From positions 60,396,408 to 60,460,407 of the forward strand of contig CM070904.1 in NCBI GenBank assembly GCA_036417435.1: a DNA stretch of 64,000 nt. Reading direction: 5' to 3'. Origin of the DNA: Inia geoffrensis. Taxonomy: Eukaryota; Chordata; Mammalia; Artiodactyla; Iniidae. The position numbers and the translations under genes are program-made. This document shows positions 12,380 to 25,394 of the stretch, piece after piece (position 1 is the first letter of the stretch; the number at the start of each line of letters is the position of its first letter). The notes under the pieces were generated by a model. It was not told where the DNA came from. It saw only the letters and a program-made list of their open reading frames with translations, and did not search any database.

Positions 12380-12830
12380 TCTGTCCCCACCCCACATGTG
12401 AAATATGTATAAAAACCTTCTCGTTCTAATGCATGTGTAAACCTAGAAAGGCAAGAAAGTTTACACTCTAATGGACAACTCTTGACCAATGGTGAATTGA
12501 AGCTGGTGAATACATACTCCTCCCCTTGGAAGGATAGTTCCATTCCTTGGAAGAATAGTTCTAAGACATTTTCTCTATGGTGCCTCACAGGATTCCTCAG
12601 CAGAAATGAACACAGACTAACATTATGTTGCCCACAGTGGTGATCAGCAAAATAATAATATATCCTAGGCACGGCTTTCCCTCCTTTCTTGTTTGACTCC
12701 TTCAAAGCCCCTACTTTTCTTCCTTGAGGTCACCTTACAAAATAAATTACCTGCACACAAGCCCTTATCTTGGTTCCTGCCTTAGGTGGTATACAGGCTA
12801 AGTCACCTTTGGAAAGTATCTCAGCTCAAA
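12380..12830 (+). repeat. Possible LTR-like old repeat
   Basis: A TATA-like 'gtataaaaacc' near 12408 and 'acaaaataaattacctgcac' near 12740, followed by 'cttatcttggttcctgcctt', resemble the layout of a mammalian LTR. I cannot assign a family or see terminal duplications. The 159-residue minus-strand frame over this region has no recognisable domain. Confidence 0.35.
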
Positions 12831-13109
12831 AGGGAAGTAAATAACAGAATAGAGCAGAACCTATGCTGCTACTCTCCATAAGGGACACATTTTTTTTCCT
12901 CTTTGGTGAATACTGTATTTAGGCATGTCTTCTAGCATGAGATATAAGACTGCAAAGTTATATGACTAAACTGTTGGATTTTTAATACTTAAATGTCTCT
13001 TCAATTAGAACCTTAAGGAGATATATGAAGATAGTATTTTAAATTTATTGAAAACAATAAAACATTAATGTCAACTTGTTAAACTTGTTAATACTTATTT
13101 TCATTTTTA

Positions 13110-13498
13110 AAAATATTTTTTCTATTTTTAAAAATTAATTAATTAATTTATTTTTGGCTGCGTTGGGTCTTCATTGCTGCACGCAGACTTTCTCTAGCTG
13201 CGGTGAGAGGAGGCTGCTCTTCGTTGCGGTGCACGGGCTTCTCATTGCAGTGGCTTCTCTTGTTGCATAGCACAGGCTCTAGGTGCACGGGCTTGAGTAG
13301 TTGTGGCACGCGGGCTTCAGTAGTTGTGGCACATGGGCTCAGTAGTTATGGCTCCGAGCTCTAGAGCTCAGGCTCAGTAGTTGTGGCGCATGGGCTTAGT
13401 TGCTCTGCGGCATGTGGGATCTTCCCATGCCAGGGCTCGAACCCGTGTCCCCTACAATGGCAGGTGGTTTCTTAACCACTGCGCCACCAGGGAAGTCC
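13110..13498 (-). repeat. CHR SINE, long form
   Basis: Reverse-complement long-form CHR: 'ttaattaatttatttttggc' tail, repeated 'agtagttgtggc' blocks, and the head 'ccaccagggaagtcc' at 13483-13497. Short flanking aaatattt copies may be the target duplication. Confidence 0.93.
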
Positions 13499-13499
13499 C

Positions 13500-14668
13500 T
13501 AAATATTTAACTTTTATTCTTCACTAAAGTAATTTTTTAATTTGCATCGTCTTATTTTACTTGCACATTTTGTGACAGAGCCTCATTGGAGTGACATGGA
13601 AAACTACTGAGGTGGCTTGCCTAGGTGTAGTCTCTTACTCGAGGGAGCTTTACTCTGTACAAGGTTTCACACCAGGTCTGTCACATGAGTGACAGTGACT
13701 CTTGTGTCATTTAGAACAGAAGCAAATAACAAAGGAAAGGATTACTTTATTTTATACGAGGAACAGTGTCCTTGATCCTGATAACTCTAGGCTACTAAAG
13801 CTATACTCAAGTGTCTCCAATAAAGCTTACCTCTAAGAAATGTGCATAGAGGGAACTATTAATAGGTAAACTTGGGATCTTGTAAAGGTTTGTATTATTA
13901 TTATCGTGTTTGACAACAGATACCACTTTTCTAGTTGTGCATACAAAAGTAGCTTTTGTTAGCAAGCAGAAAAAATCTAGTCTATTCAGAAGGATAGATT
14001 TCTCAATTTTCTTGATGACAATACAGGTATAACTCAACTCTCTGGCACAGGTTATTCTGGCACGTATACATTACATATATGTGTTGATTACATCTATGGG
14101 CACTCTTTGTGTGGTGTTCTTTTTCCTATTGTGGGAGCACCCTTAGTATTTTCATAAAAGGTAAAAGCTGACATGTTGGTAGACAGAAGCCACATGTGTG
14201 TACTCTTAGAGGATAATACTGGATTTCATTCACATAGATGAACGGTAGAGAAAAAGCTCCTGGGATAAATGAGCAATTCAGGTTGGATGTGATTTCAGAT
14301 TAAAATGTTTAAGAGAAAATTATACAAATAACTGCTTAGTGTTTACAATAATCAAGCATTGTAAACATTTACAACATCCTGCCTTTGTGAAACAGATCTA
14401 TCCTGTTTCAGCATAATCATCATCACCTTCACTTTCACAAACAGAATTAATGATGCAGATTTTTAAAGTTAATAAGCTATTCTGAGGGTTTTATGTGTAC
14501 TCTTCTAAATCTTTTAGATAATAATTCACCAGTATATGAGTAGCTTGCAATACATCTATTTTCTTATACTGAAATCAGATAAAATATCTGCTGACTATTT
14601 TCATTTAGGGATATAACTATCATTTAAACAACATGCCTTAAAACCAAACACAGTGACTTTTGTCACAG
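13500..14668. other. Unassigned intronic sequence
   Basis: No recognisable repeat or gene. The 76-codon minus-strand frame at 13807-14037 has no domain or splice support. Confidence 0.5.
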
Positions 14669-14681
14669 AAGTAAATTGTTC

Positions 14682-14854
14682 GTCTTGCCTTCTGAGATGG
14701 CCCACACTCTGTGGAGTGTGTTTCTCCCATGGCCCCTCTCACTTTCTGAGACGTCCCCATGCCCTGGTGCCGCTCTCGCCTTTTGAGACAGACCTTATTC
14801 TGTCTATGGAATGTATATCCCTTTAAATAAATCCACTTCTTACCTAAAAAGAAA
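14682..14854 (+). mobile_element. L1-mobilised retrocopy of an LTR-derived transcript end
   Basis: About 165 bases resemble the R-region end of an endogenous retroviral LTR (tcttgccttctgagatggcc, ctgtctatggaatgta). AATAAA sits in 'taaataaatccacttcttac', about 13 bases before an A-rich tail (14846-14854). A perfect 13-bp duplication, aagtaaattgttc, flanks the unit at 14669-14681 and 14855-14867. A long duplication plus a tail after a poly(A) signal is the signature of L1-mediated retroposition, not of retroviral integration. No coding sequence is present. Confidence 0.75.
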
Positions 14855-14869
14855 AAGTAAATTGTTCTT

Positions 14870-16930
14870 TTCGTTTCTCTATTTCCCTAAACACTCCAGA
14901 TTAGAAAGCTCAGGCATCTTACATCCTCTTTGCCTCCCTATAGTAAATTAACTTCTATTAATTCATCCTTTGTTTTATTTGATTCTTCTTCTCCATTCCC
15001 TCTCCTCCTATCCAGGTTCAAAAGGCTAGGCTGATGCTCAGCTTGTTACTGGCAGGGTCAATTATCAGTGAGCTCTGAGGAGACATGAACATTACCTGAC
15101 AATCTTAAATACAGCATTCCGAGAGGTTTTCATAAGATTTACAGGGGAAATTTCTGGGGGAAGTACAAAGAGCTATAGCTCCACTTGAGACTTACGAATG
15201 ATCTTGGAACAATCACAGGGACAAGCAGAGCATGTGCTAGAGATGGAGACAAATATATGGGTCCTAAATGCAAGCTGGTCTCCTTGATGGAGGAGAAGGC
15301 TTTGGTAATTCCTTTCTACACCTCTGGTTTATAGAAGGTGAAGTATAGTTTTTGGATGAATGGAATAAATTATCCTTAAACGAAATTCAAAAAGAAAAAG
15401 AGTACAACTACTGCCCATTCTTTGGCAATTCTTATCTTTGACATAGATAAGAAAAAAGGGAACTGTAATGCCTCAACTATATATCAGGCATGAAACTCCC
15501 CAGGCAAGGTGGACTCACACCTTCTGATGAAGCTGCAGAAGCCCTGCCCCAGAGAGTACAACACGTAGCGCTTGTGCCAGGATGGATGTGCCATACTTAC
15601 TGCAGAGGATGGGGCAGCTGAGTACAAGTTCCATTTGGGAAATTAACCTTCCTGGAGTATCCAGTCAAGGTTCAAGGAGAGCTTGCCTAGAATCCGGCAC
15701 CCCCCCCCCGCCACACACACACACTTCTTCTCTTTCACTAGGAAAGAATGAAACAATAAAATCCAAAATGTATCTCTTGGACCTTAAAAACTTGTAATCA
15801 CAAATTGAAGCCTTGGAGACACAAAAGGTAGATTAATTTTTTCTTCTAATTAAAGGTCATGACTTTGGGAGAGGCTGGAGAATGTGAGAACTAAATAGCT
15901 GGCTCTGAAAAAAGTATTAAGAAGATTTGCTTTCTGCACTGTAAGTTATGATTCTAGATTGGCAAACTCCTAGATGAGCATTTTATAAAGATCAGGAAGA
16001 AAATTTTGGCCAGAGTCATACAGATCTGACATAGAAGATGTCAACCTAAAAGCAAATGAAGATGGGTAAAAAAAGTGTACATGATGGTGACAACAGGCAT
16101 GGTATATAGAGACCAACAATGAAGGAGGTATTTGATGATTATCAGTAATAATTAACAATATAGCCCCAATGTCCCCATACCTCTTCAACCTATGACTACA
16201 AATGAAGTCACATTAGCATTTGTGCCTGACTCCTCAGCCCACTGTAAAGTGTCCCCAAGTGTTTCTGGGGATTAACAGAGCGTGTACCAACAACTACATG
16301 TCTGATGTGCATGTGCTTCTCTCTTAGATCTCGGGGGAGGATCTGCCATCTCTACTTTGCATCCACTAAGTCTTCAGCTCTTACAGAGGCTCTTCTTAAA
16401 TGTCATCACTGGTGCTGGCAAAGCTACCAAACTCTAGAGGTGCGAACCAGTCCTGCATTGCCTCTAGTCTTTAGTGCCACAGTGATTCTGGGTTCCTTAC
16501 AGGAATGAGTCATGCTCATCACTACCTATTTCAAAGGACTCAGATGCAGTACCATCCCTCCATCATTACCTCTCATGCGTTTGTCTCAGTCGCCTGAATA
16601 CGTGAATAGATACATGGCCTAAAATTAGAGGATCTATTTAGGCTCATCAGGATCTACCTTGCTCCACTACCTCCTGAAAAATATGACAAGTCCCTTGGAG
16701 AGGATTCCAACCTCAGTCACTGGCTCTTTCTCAGAGAAGGAAATAGTGTTTTCTCTGCAGTTTCCTGGACCTTGCTCTGGGCTCAGACCCTAAGGTTGCT
16801 GGCTTCCATGGCTAAGTTCCAGGAGAGCAGTTACTCTGATATACAGATGACCCCATGCTAGAATTTATGAAGTCTTACACGGGACGTCAAGATTTTAATG
16901 GACTATCCCTGGATGTCACTAGCCTCTGGA
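14870..16930. other. Unassigned intronic sequence
   Basis: No gene or named repeat beyond the short C/CA tract at 15699-15724. Open frames are under 75 codons and show no domain. Confidence 0.5.
15699..15724 (+). repeat. C-run and (CA)n simple repeat
   Basis: A run of C's broken by one G is followed by about seven CA units. Confidence 0.85.
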
Positions 16931-16959
16931 TACAAATGAAGTCTAGGCTCTGACTATTC

Positions 16960-17080
16960 AACTTGTGATCCATGGACCAGTAGCATAGGCATCACCTGGG
17001 AGCTCATTAGAAAAGCATAGGCTCAGACTCTACCCCAGAATGAGCAGCTTCAGGAGATCTCCAGGTGATTCATGTTTATA
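16960..17080 (+). repeat. MER5A-like hAT-Charlie fragment
   Basis: 'aggcatcacctgggagctca', 'ttagaaaagcataggctcag', 'ctaccccagaatgagcagc' and 'ctccaggtgattcatg' match the MER5A internal order. This is a non-autonomous DNA transposon fossil. Confidence 0.75.
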
Positions 17081-17489
17081 TTAAAGTATGAAAAGATAAT
17101 ATTATAAACTATATCACCAAATTTTGCCATTTTAGAAAATTACATCACTGACAGCAATACTGTTAAAGGATTTGAGTTGTGAATACACACATCCATATGC
17201 ATCTGCATCTGCAGCCCTCACAGTCACTGTGATTCTACTCACGGGTGTAAGCATCTGATCACTGTGTCTTCTGGTGGTGTTACACCCAAGCATGTACACA
17301 TTGAAATACATATAATGTTATACAAAATTATTTTATTTCACTTCCCTTTTACATTATTGTTAGGATACTATATTGATTTTATTTTCAATGTGTGTGTGTG
17401 CATGTTGATTGTATTTTCTATGGATTTCATTTTGGGAGAGTAAATGAGATATTATAGAATATTTGTTGCAAATAGGTACTGGGTCTGAG

Positions 17490-17830
17490 GACAATGACAA
17501 CCACTGCCAAGGGTCACAGGAAGCCTTTCATGGATTTTAAGCAGAGGAGTAACATGGTCAGATGTTTTGTTTCAGCTAGATTATTCTGGAGGCTGTTTGG
17601 AAAACAGATTTAGGGTCATATGGCTGTTGTTAGAGGAATCAATATGGGACACTGCGACTACAGTCTGGGTGAGTGTCAGGAGTGGCCACAGCCTAGAAGA
17701 AAAACTGGACAGAAAGGATTCTCAGAAGCAAGGATGAGAGGATTTCAGGAAGAAAGGGGCAAGTCAACAGATTCAAATGTACTTATAGGAATTACGTAAA
17801 TTAGTAGCTAGGTGGCCATAAAGAATGCAT
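17490..17830 (+). repeat. Old interspersed repeat, family unassigned
   Basis: 'aagcagaggagtaacatggt' and 'agattattctggaggctgtt' are phrases I associate with a widespread mammalian repeat, but I cannot name it with confidence. Confidence 0.4.
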
Positions 17831-19110
17831 GCACAGCTGTGAACAAACAAAGCCAATTAACTTTGCCTTGGCATAAGTGTTGGAGGGAAACGAACATGGA
17901 AAAGAAGAAAGAGCAAGAAATGTTTTATTGGTTTCCTCTGGACAGCATTTCCCCTTTTATTCCTATGTCCCTGCAAATGATCCTGTAGCCTTTAGGAAAT
18001 GGCATTGCTAAGAAACTGCAGAATGAATTCTAGTCCTAAATCAAATGCCAAATACGTCACTTCTGGCAGGCCAATTTTCTGTGACTCAATGTTCTTATCC
18101 GTGGCTTAGGGATAATAATTTGTCCTCTCTCAGAAGATAGCTTTGGTGACAGAAAAATATATCTCAAAATACTTTGAAAATTAAGGAAGATAACTAAATT
18201 ATGATTGTTTTATTGTTAGATTTAGACAATATAACAGGTTTCCATTCAGAGCATCTGTATGCACAAGTGGGAGCCACACCATTCATTTCTAGGTAGTAAT
18301 TAGGTTTTTCCTTTCTCAAAAAAGAAAGAACTTTCTGATATTAACACTTCTCTATGGCTTCATACTAGGGAATTTATGTGAACAAAAGGGCCTAATAATT
18401 CTTTGACTTTTGAAGTCTCTTTTTTACTAAAATCCCTGTCAATCTAGTTTTATAATCAAAGTATATTCTTTGGAGACCTTTGATGACAGCTGGAGGTCAG
18501 AGTTACTGTTTGTTATATTTACTCAAAGTATTTTGTAAAAGATTCTTGATAAGGAAATTTTAAACTGAAAAAAATCTCTGGAGAAATGATTATTACTCTA
18601 GGAAAGTGTAAGTAGTCATGATGACTCTGAGCATAGTCTGGTGAGCATTTTGCTGGCAAAGGAAGTTCCAGACAGAATCACTCACCTACTCCATCAGCAG
18701 TACTTGTCAGTACTAAAAAGTTTAGAGCCTGAGCATCTATTCACTTCAAAATTAAAGAACTGCCATTATACATATAGATTCCTTGACAGGCTCTCTTTTT
18801 ATAGAAATAAATGTCTAATTTCTGTTTTTCAAAAAGTTAATTGACTTAGTTAAATAAAAGGATGAACATGTTAAATTGTGATATTTAGTTATAAATTATT
18901 TATCTGACTTGAAGCTCTCCAAAAGTCTTATCAGGCCAGGATGAGGCACTAGAAATTTACTGAGTTTCTGTTCAAAACAGCCGCATTCTGCCCTTGAGCC
19001 AACTTTAAGAAAGTTTTATATTAGGTGAGCTGAAACCCCATTCAGACACACAAAATGGCATTTCCATTATCACTCGAGAAGACTTCTCTCAGCTGTATGA
19101 AATACTGTGA
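17830..19110. other. Intronic sequence with a weak MIR trace
   Basis: A MIR-like core may lie near 18045-18130 ('gtgactcaatgttcttatcc' then 'cttagggataataattt'). Nothing else is recognised up to the L1-A boundary. Confidence 0.45.
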
Positions 19111-20011
19111 GCGACTGGTTCAAGATGGCAGAGTAGAAAGACGTGAACTCACTCCCTCTTGCGAGAGCACCAAAATCACAACTAACTGCTGAACAAAGGT
19201 CGACAGGAAGACACTGGAACTCACCAAAAAAGATACCCCACATCCAAAGACAAAGGAGAAGCCACAATGAGACGGCAGGAGGGGCACAATCACAATAAAA
19301 TCAAATCTCATAACCGCTGGGTGGGTGACTCACAAACTGGAAAACAATTATACCACAGAAGCCCAGCCACTGCAGTGAAGGTTCTAAGCCCCACATCAGG
19401 CTTCACAACCTGGGGGTCTAGCATCATGAGGAAGAATTCCCAGAGAATTAGACTTTGACAGCTAGCAGGATTTGATTGTAGCCCTTTGACAGGACTGGAG
19501 GAAACAGAGACTTCACTCTTGGAGGGCACACACAAAGTAGTGTGTGCATCAGCACCCAGGGGAAAGGAGCAATGACCCCATAGGAGACTGAACCAGATCT
19601 ACCTGCTGGTAATGGAGGGTCTCCTGCAGAGGCGGGGGTGGCTGTGGCTCACCACAGGGATGGAAATGCTGGCAGTGGAAATTCTGAGAAGTGCTCCTTG
19701 GCATGAGCCTTCCCGGAGTCCACCAATAGCCCCACCAAAGAGCCTGTAGCCTTCAGTGCTGGGTCACTTCAGGTCAAACAACCAACAGGGAGGGAACTCA
19801 GCCCCACACAACAACAGACAAGTGGATTAAAGTTTTACTGAGCTCTGCCCACCAGAGTAACACCCAGCTCTACCCACCACCAGCCCCTCCAATCAAGAAG
19901 CTTGCATAAGACTCTTAGATAGCCACATCCACCAGAGGTTAGACAGCAGAAGCAAGATGAACTACAATCCTGCAGCCTGTGGAATGAAAACCACATTCAC
20001 AGATAGACAAA

Positions 20012-20915
20012 ATGAAAAGGCAGAGGACTATGTACCAGATGAAGGAACAAGATAAAACCCCAGAAAAACAACTAAATGAAGTGGAGATAGGCAACCTTCC
20101 AGAAAAAGAATTCAGAATAATGATAGTGAAGATGATCCAGGACCTCAGAAAAGGAATGGAGGCAAAGATCAAGAAGATGCAAGAAATGTTTAACAAAGAC
20201 CTAGAAGAATTAATGAACAAACAAGCAGAGATGAATAATACAATAACTGAAATGAAAAATACACTAGAAGGAATCAATAGCAGAATAACTGAGGCAGAAG
20301 AATGGAGAAGTTACCCAGAAGACAGAATGGTGGAATTCACGGCCATGGAAAGAATAAAGAAAAAAGAATGAAAAGAAATGAAGACAGTCTAAGAGGCCTC
20401 TGGGACAACATTAAATATACCAACATTTGCATTATAGGGGTCCCAGAAGGAGAAGAGAGAGAGAAATGACCTGAGAAAATATTTGAACAGATTATAGTCA
20501 AAAACTTCCTTAACATGGGAAACGAAATACACACCCAAGTCCAGGAAGCCCAGAGAGTCCCAGGCAGGATAAACCCAAGAAGAAACACACTGAGACACAC
20601 AGTAATCAAACTGACAAAAATTAAACATGAAGAAAAATTATTAAAAGCAGCGAGGGAAAAAAGACAATTAACATAAAAGGGAACTCTCATAAGATTAACA
20701 CCTGATTTCTCAGCAAAAACTATACAAGCCTGAAAGGAGTAGCACAATATATTTAAAGTAATGAAAGGAAAGGACCTACAACCAAGATTACCCTACCCGG
20801 TAAGATCTCATTCAGATTCAACAGAGAAATCAAAAGCTTTACAGACAAGCAAAAGCTAAGAGAATTCAGCAACACCAAACCAGCTCTACAACAAATGCTA
20901 AAGGAACTTCTCTAA
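20012..20915 (+). pseudogene. L1-A ORF1 remnant (frameshifted)
   Basis: ORF1 encodes the L1 RNA-binding chaperone. The frame opens at 20012 (MKRQRTMYQMKEQ) with a coiled-coil-forming region (KMQEMFNKDLEELMNKQAE). It closes after 119 codons near 20370: comparison with L1-C shows about one base lost near 20345. Further stops follow, such as 'gagaaatgacc' near 20463. The original stop corresponds to 20913-20915. It cannot make functional ORF1p. Confidence 0.9.
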
Positions 20916-20973
20916 GTGGGAAACACAAGAGAAGAAAAGGACCTACAAAAACAAACCCAACACAATTAAGAAA

Positions 20974-23900
20974 ATGGTAATAGGAACATACATATCGATA
21001 ATTACCTTGAATGTAAATGGATTAAATGCCCCACCAAAAGAAACAGACTGGCTGAATGGATACAAAAACAAGACCCATATATATGCTGTCTACAAGAGAC
21101 CCACTTCAGACCTAGGGACACATACAGACTGAAAGTGAGGGGATGGAAAAAGATATTCCATGCAAATGGAAATCAAAAGAAAGCTAGAGTAGCAATAGTC
21201 ATATCTGAAAAAATAGACTTTAAAATAAAGAATGTTACAAGAGGCAAAGAAAGACACTACATAATGACCAAGGGATCAATCCAAATAGAAGATATAATAA
21301 TTATAAATATATATGCACACAACATAGAAGCACCCCGATACATAAGGCAAATGTTTACAGCTATAAAAGAGGAAATAGACAGTAACACAATAGTTGGGGA
21401 TTTTAACACCTCGCATACACCAATGGACAGATCATCCAGACAGAAAATTCATAAGGAAACACAAGCTTTAAATGACACAACAAACCAGATAAATGTAATT
21501 GATATTTATAGGACATTCCATCCAAAAACAGCAGATTACAGTTTCTTCTCAAGTGCACATGGAACATTCTCCAGGACAGATCACATCTTGGGTCACAAAT
21601 CAAGCCTTGGTAAATTTAAGAAAATTGAAATCACATGAAGCATGTTTTCTGACCACAACACTATGAGATTAGAAATGAATTCCAGGGGAAAAAACCCACA
21701 AAAACCACAAACATATGGACGCTAAACAATACATTACTAAATAACCAAGATATCACTGAAGAAATCAAAAAAGAAATCAAATACTACCTAGAGACAAATG
21801 ACAATGAAAACACGATGATCCAAAACCTATGGGATACAGGCAAAGCAGTTCTAAGAGGGAAGTTTACAGCAATACAATCCTACCTCAAGAAACAAGAAAA
21901 ATCACAAATAAACAATCTAACCTTACACTTGAAGCAACAAAAGAAAGAAGAAAAAATGAAACCCAAAATTAGAACAAATGAAACCCAGAAGCAAAGAAAT
22001 CATAAAGATCAGAGAAGAAATAAATGAAATAGAAACAGAAAACAACAACAAAGATCAATAAAACTAAAAGCTGGTTCTGTGAGAAGATAAACAAAACTGA
22101 TAAACCTTTAGCCAGACTCATCAAGAAAAAGAGGGAGGACTTCCCTGGTGGCACAGTGGTTAAGAATACACCTGCCAGCGCAGGGGACATGGCTTTGAGC
22201 CCTGGTCCGGGAAGATCCCACATGATGAGCAGCAATGAAGCCCATGCACCACAACTACTGAGCCAGCACTCTAGAGCCCACAAGCCACAACTACTGAGCA
22301 TGTGTTCCACACCTACTAAAGCCCGTGTGCCTAGAGTCTGTGCTTCTCAACAAGAGAAGGCACTGCAATGAAAAGCCTGCACACCACAATGAAGAGCAGC
22401 TCCCACTTGCCACAACTAGAGAGAGCCCGCGCTCAGCAACAAAGACCAAATGCAGTCAAAAATAAATAAATGAATAAATAAATTTATAAAAAGAAAAAGA
22501 GGGAGAGGACTCAAATTAATAAAATTAGAAATGAAAAAGGAGAAGTTAGGATGGACACCACAGAAATACAAAGCATCCAAAGAGACTACTACAAGCAACT
22601 CTATGCCAATAAAATGGACAACCTGGAAGAAATGGACAAACTCTTAGAAAGGTGTAACAACATTCCAACACTGAACCAGGAAGAAATAGAAAATATGAAC
22701 AGACAAATCACAAGTAATGAAATTGAAACTCTGATAAAAAATCTTCCAACAAAGAGAAGTCCAGGGAAAGATGGCTTCACAGGTGAATTATATGAAACAT
22801 TTAGAGAAGAGCTAACACCCATCCTTCTTAAACTCTACCGAAACATTGCAGAGGAAGGAACACTCCCAAACTCATTCTACGAGGCCACCATCACTCTGAT
22901 TCCAAAACCAGACAAAGATACTACAAAAAAAGAAAATTACACACCAATATCACTAGATGAATAGAGATGCAAAAATAGTCAACAAAATACTAGAAAACAG
23001 AATCCAACAACACATTAAAAGGATCATACACCATGATCAAGTGGGATTTATCCCAGAGAGGCAAGGATTCTTCAGTGTATGCAAATCAATCAACGTGATA
23101 CATCATATTAAAAAATTGAAGAATAAAAACCATATGATCATCTCAATAGACGCAGAAAAAGCTTCTGACAACATTCAACACCGATTCATGATAAAAACTC
23201 TCCAGAAAGTAGGCATAAAGGGAACCTACCTCAACATAAATGCCACACGTGACAAACCCACAGCAAGCAACATTTCAATGATGAAAAACTGAAAGCATTT
23301 CCTGTAAGATCAGGAACAACACAAGGATGTCCCCTCTTGCCAGTACTATTCAACAGAGTTTTGGAAGTCCTAGCCATGGTAATAAGAGAAGAAAAAGAAA
23401 TAAAAGGAACATGAATTGGAAAGGAAGAAGTAAAATTGTCACTGCAGGTGACACGATACCATACATAGATAATCCTAAAGATGCCACCAGAAAACTACTA
23501 GAGCTAATCAATGAATTTAGTAAAGCTGCAGGAGACAAAATTAATGCACAGAAATCTCTGGCATTCCTATACACTAACAACAAAAGATCAGAAAGAGAAA
23601 TTAAGGAAACACTCCCATTCACCACTGCAACAAGAAGAATAAAATACCTAGGAATAAACCTACCGAAGGAGGTAAAAGACCTGTACTCAGAAAACTATAA
23701 GACACTGATGAAAGAAATCAAAGATGACACAAATGGATGGAGAGATATACTATGTTCTTGGATTGTAAGAATCAATATTGTGAAAATGATAGAGCCATCT
23801 ACAGATTCAATGCAATCCCTATCAAACTACCAATGGCATTTTTCACAGAACAAAAAATTTCACAATTTGTATGGAAACACAAAAGACTCCGAATAGCCTA

Positions 23901-25115
23901 AGCAATCTTGAGGGAAAAAAACGGAGCTGAAGGAATCAAGACTCCCTAACTTCAGACTATACTACAAAGCTTCAGTAATCAAGACAATATGGCACAAAAA
24001 CAGAAATACAGATCAATGGAACAGGATAGAAAGCACAGAGATAAACCCATGCACCTATGGGCAACTAATCAATGAAAAAGGAGGCAAGGATATATAATGG
24101 AGAAAAGACAGTCTCTTCAATAAGTGGTGCTGGGAAAACTGGACAGCTACATGTAAAAGAATGAAATTAGAATACTCAACACCATACACAAAAAAAAAAC
24201 TCCAAATGGATTAAAGACCTAAATGTAAGACTGGACACTATAAAACTCTTAGAGGAAAACATAGGAAGAACACTCTTTGACATAAATCACAGCAAGATCT
24301 TTTTTGATCCACCTCCTAGAGTAATGGAAATAAAAACAAAAATAAACAAATGGAACCTAATGAAACTTAAAAGCTTTTGCACAGCAAAGGAAACCATAAA
24401 CAAAACGAAAAGACAACCCTCAGAATGGGGGAAAATATTTGCAAATGAATCAACGGACAAAGGATTAAGCTCCAAAACATATAAACAGCTCACACAGCTC
24501 AATATTAAAAAAACAAACAACCCAATCCAAAAATGGTTAGAAGACCTAAATAGACATTTCTCCATAGAAGACATGCAGATGGCCAAGAGGCACATGAAAA
24601 TCTGCTCAACATCACTAATTATTAGAGAAATGTAGATCAAAACTACAATGAGGTATCACCTCACACCAGTCAAAATGGTCATCATCAGAAAATCTACAAA
24701 CCACAAATGCTGGAGAGGATATGGAGAAAAGGGAACGCTCTTGCACTGCTGGTGGGAATGTAAATTGATACAGCCACTATGGAGAACAGTATGGAGGTTC
24801 CTTAAAAAACTAAAAATAGAATTACCATATGACCCAGCAATCCCACTATTGGGCATACACCCAGAGAAAACCATAATTCAAAAAGACACATGCACCCCAA
24901 TGTTCACTGCAGCACTATTTACAATAGCCAGGTCATATTAGCAACCTAAATGCCCATCGACAGTTAAATGGATAAAGAAGATGTGGTATATATATACAAT
25001 GGAATATTACTCAGCTATAAAAAGGTATGAAACTGGGTCATTTGTAGAGATGTGGATGGACTTAGAGACTGTCATACAGAGTGAAGTAAGTCAGAAAGAG
25101 AAAAACAAACATTGT
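20974..25115 (+). pseudogene. L1-A ORF2 remnant (endonuclease-reverse transcriptase, broken)
   Basis: The ATG at 20974 opens 'VIGTYI'-type endonuclease sequence, but the frame is soon lost. Readable pieces are 21135-21638 (endonuclease, with YSFFSSAHGTFSRTDHILGH), 22551-22964 and 22957-23292 (N-terminal RT), 23327-23896 (RT core) and 24324-24941 (C-terminal region). The RT catalytic FADD motif is altered to an AGD-like sequence near 23440-23455 after a small deletion. A SINE at 22138 interrupts it further. Confidence 0.92.
22138..22490 (+). repeat. CHR SINE, long form, nested in L1-A
   Basis: It begins acttccctggtggcacag and ends with 'aaaataaataaatgaataaa' repeats. A perfect 15-bp duplication aagaaaaagagggag flanks it at 22123-22137 and 22491-22505, within L1-A ORF2. 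Confidence 0.96.
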
Positions 25116-25244
25116 ATATTAGCGCATATATGTGGAATCTAGAAAAATGGTACAGATGTACCAGTTTGCAAGGCAGAAATAGAGACACAGCTGTAGAGAA
25201 CAAACATATGGACACCAAGGTGACTGACATATATGCGCTAATAT
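25116..25244 (+). repeat. 18-bp perfect inverted repeat in the L1-A 3' UTR
   Basis: atattagcgcatatatgt at 25116-25133 is the exact reverse complement of 25227-25244, with a 93-base loop. The equivalent positions of L1-C are not complementary. Confidence 0.9.
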
Positions 25245-25318
25245 TTATAAAATAGGTAACTAATAAGAACCTGCTGTATAAGAAATAAAATAAAATTTAA
25301 AATAAATAAAATAAAATG

Positions 25319-25393
25319 ATAAACTAGCATAGTAATTTCAAATAAAATCAATGTATTTGAAAAAAATAAATAAAATTCAAGAAAAAAAAAAAG
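25319..25393 (+). other. A-rich junction between L1-A and L1-B
   Basis: About 75 bases of A-rich sequence end in an 11-A run plus g at about 25381-25392, immediately before L1-B sequence starts in mid-ORF2. Confidence 0.7.
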
Positions 25394-25394
25394 A

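Larger units (their letters stand above)
19111..25318 (+). mobile_element. L1-A: near-full-length young L1, inactive
   Basis: The element starts at the 5' UTR ('gttcaagatggcagagtaga'), carries ORF1 and ORF2 remnants and a 3' UTR ending in A-rich sequence (about 25285-25318 and beyond). Its 5' UTR closely matches that of L1-C, so both belong to one recent lineage. A CHR SINE (22138-22490) is nested in it. It is antisense to CCDC148. I found no clear target duplication, and its right side abuts the truncated L1-B. Confidence 0.95.

Noticed and set aside
12226..12705. 159-codon open frame on the minus strand
   Set aside because: No recognisable domain and no splice or start context; it overlaps a possible LTR-like repeat on the other strand and the composition does not look coding.
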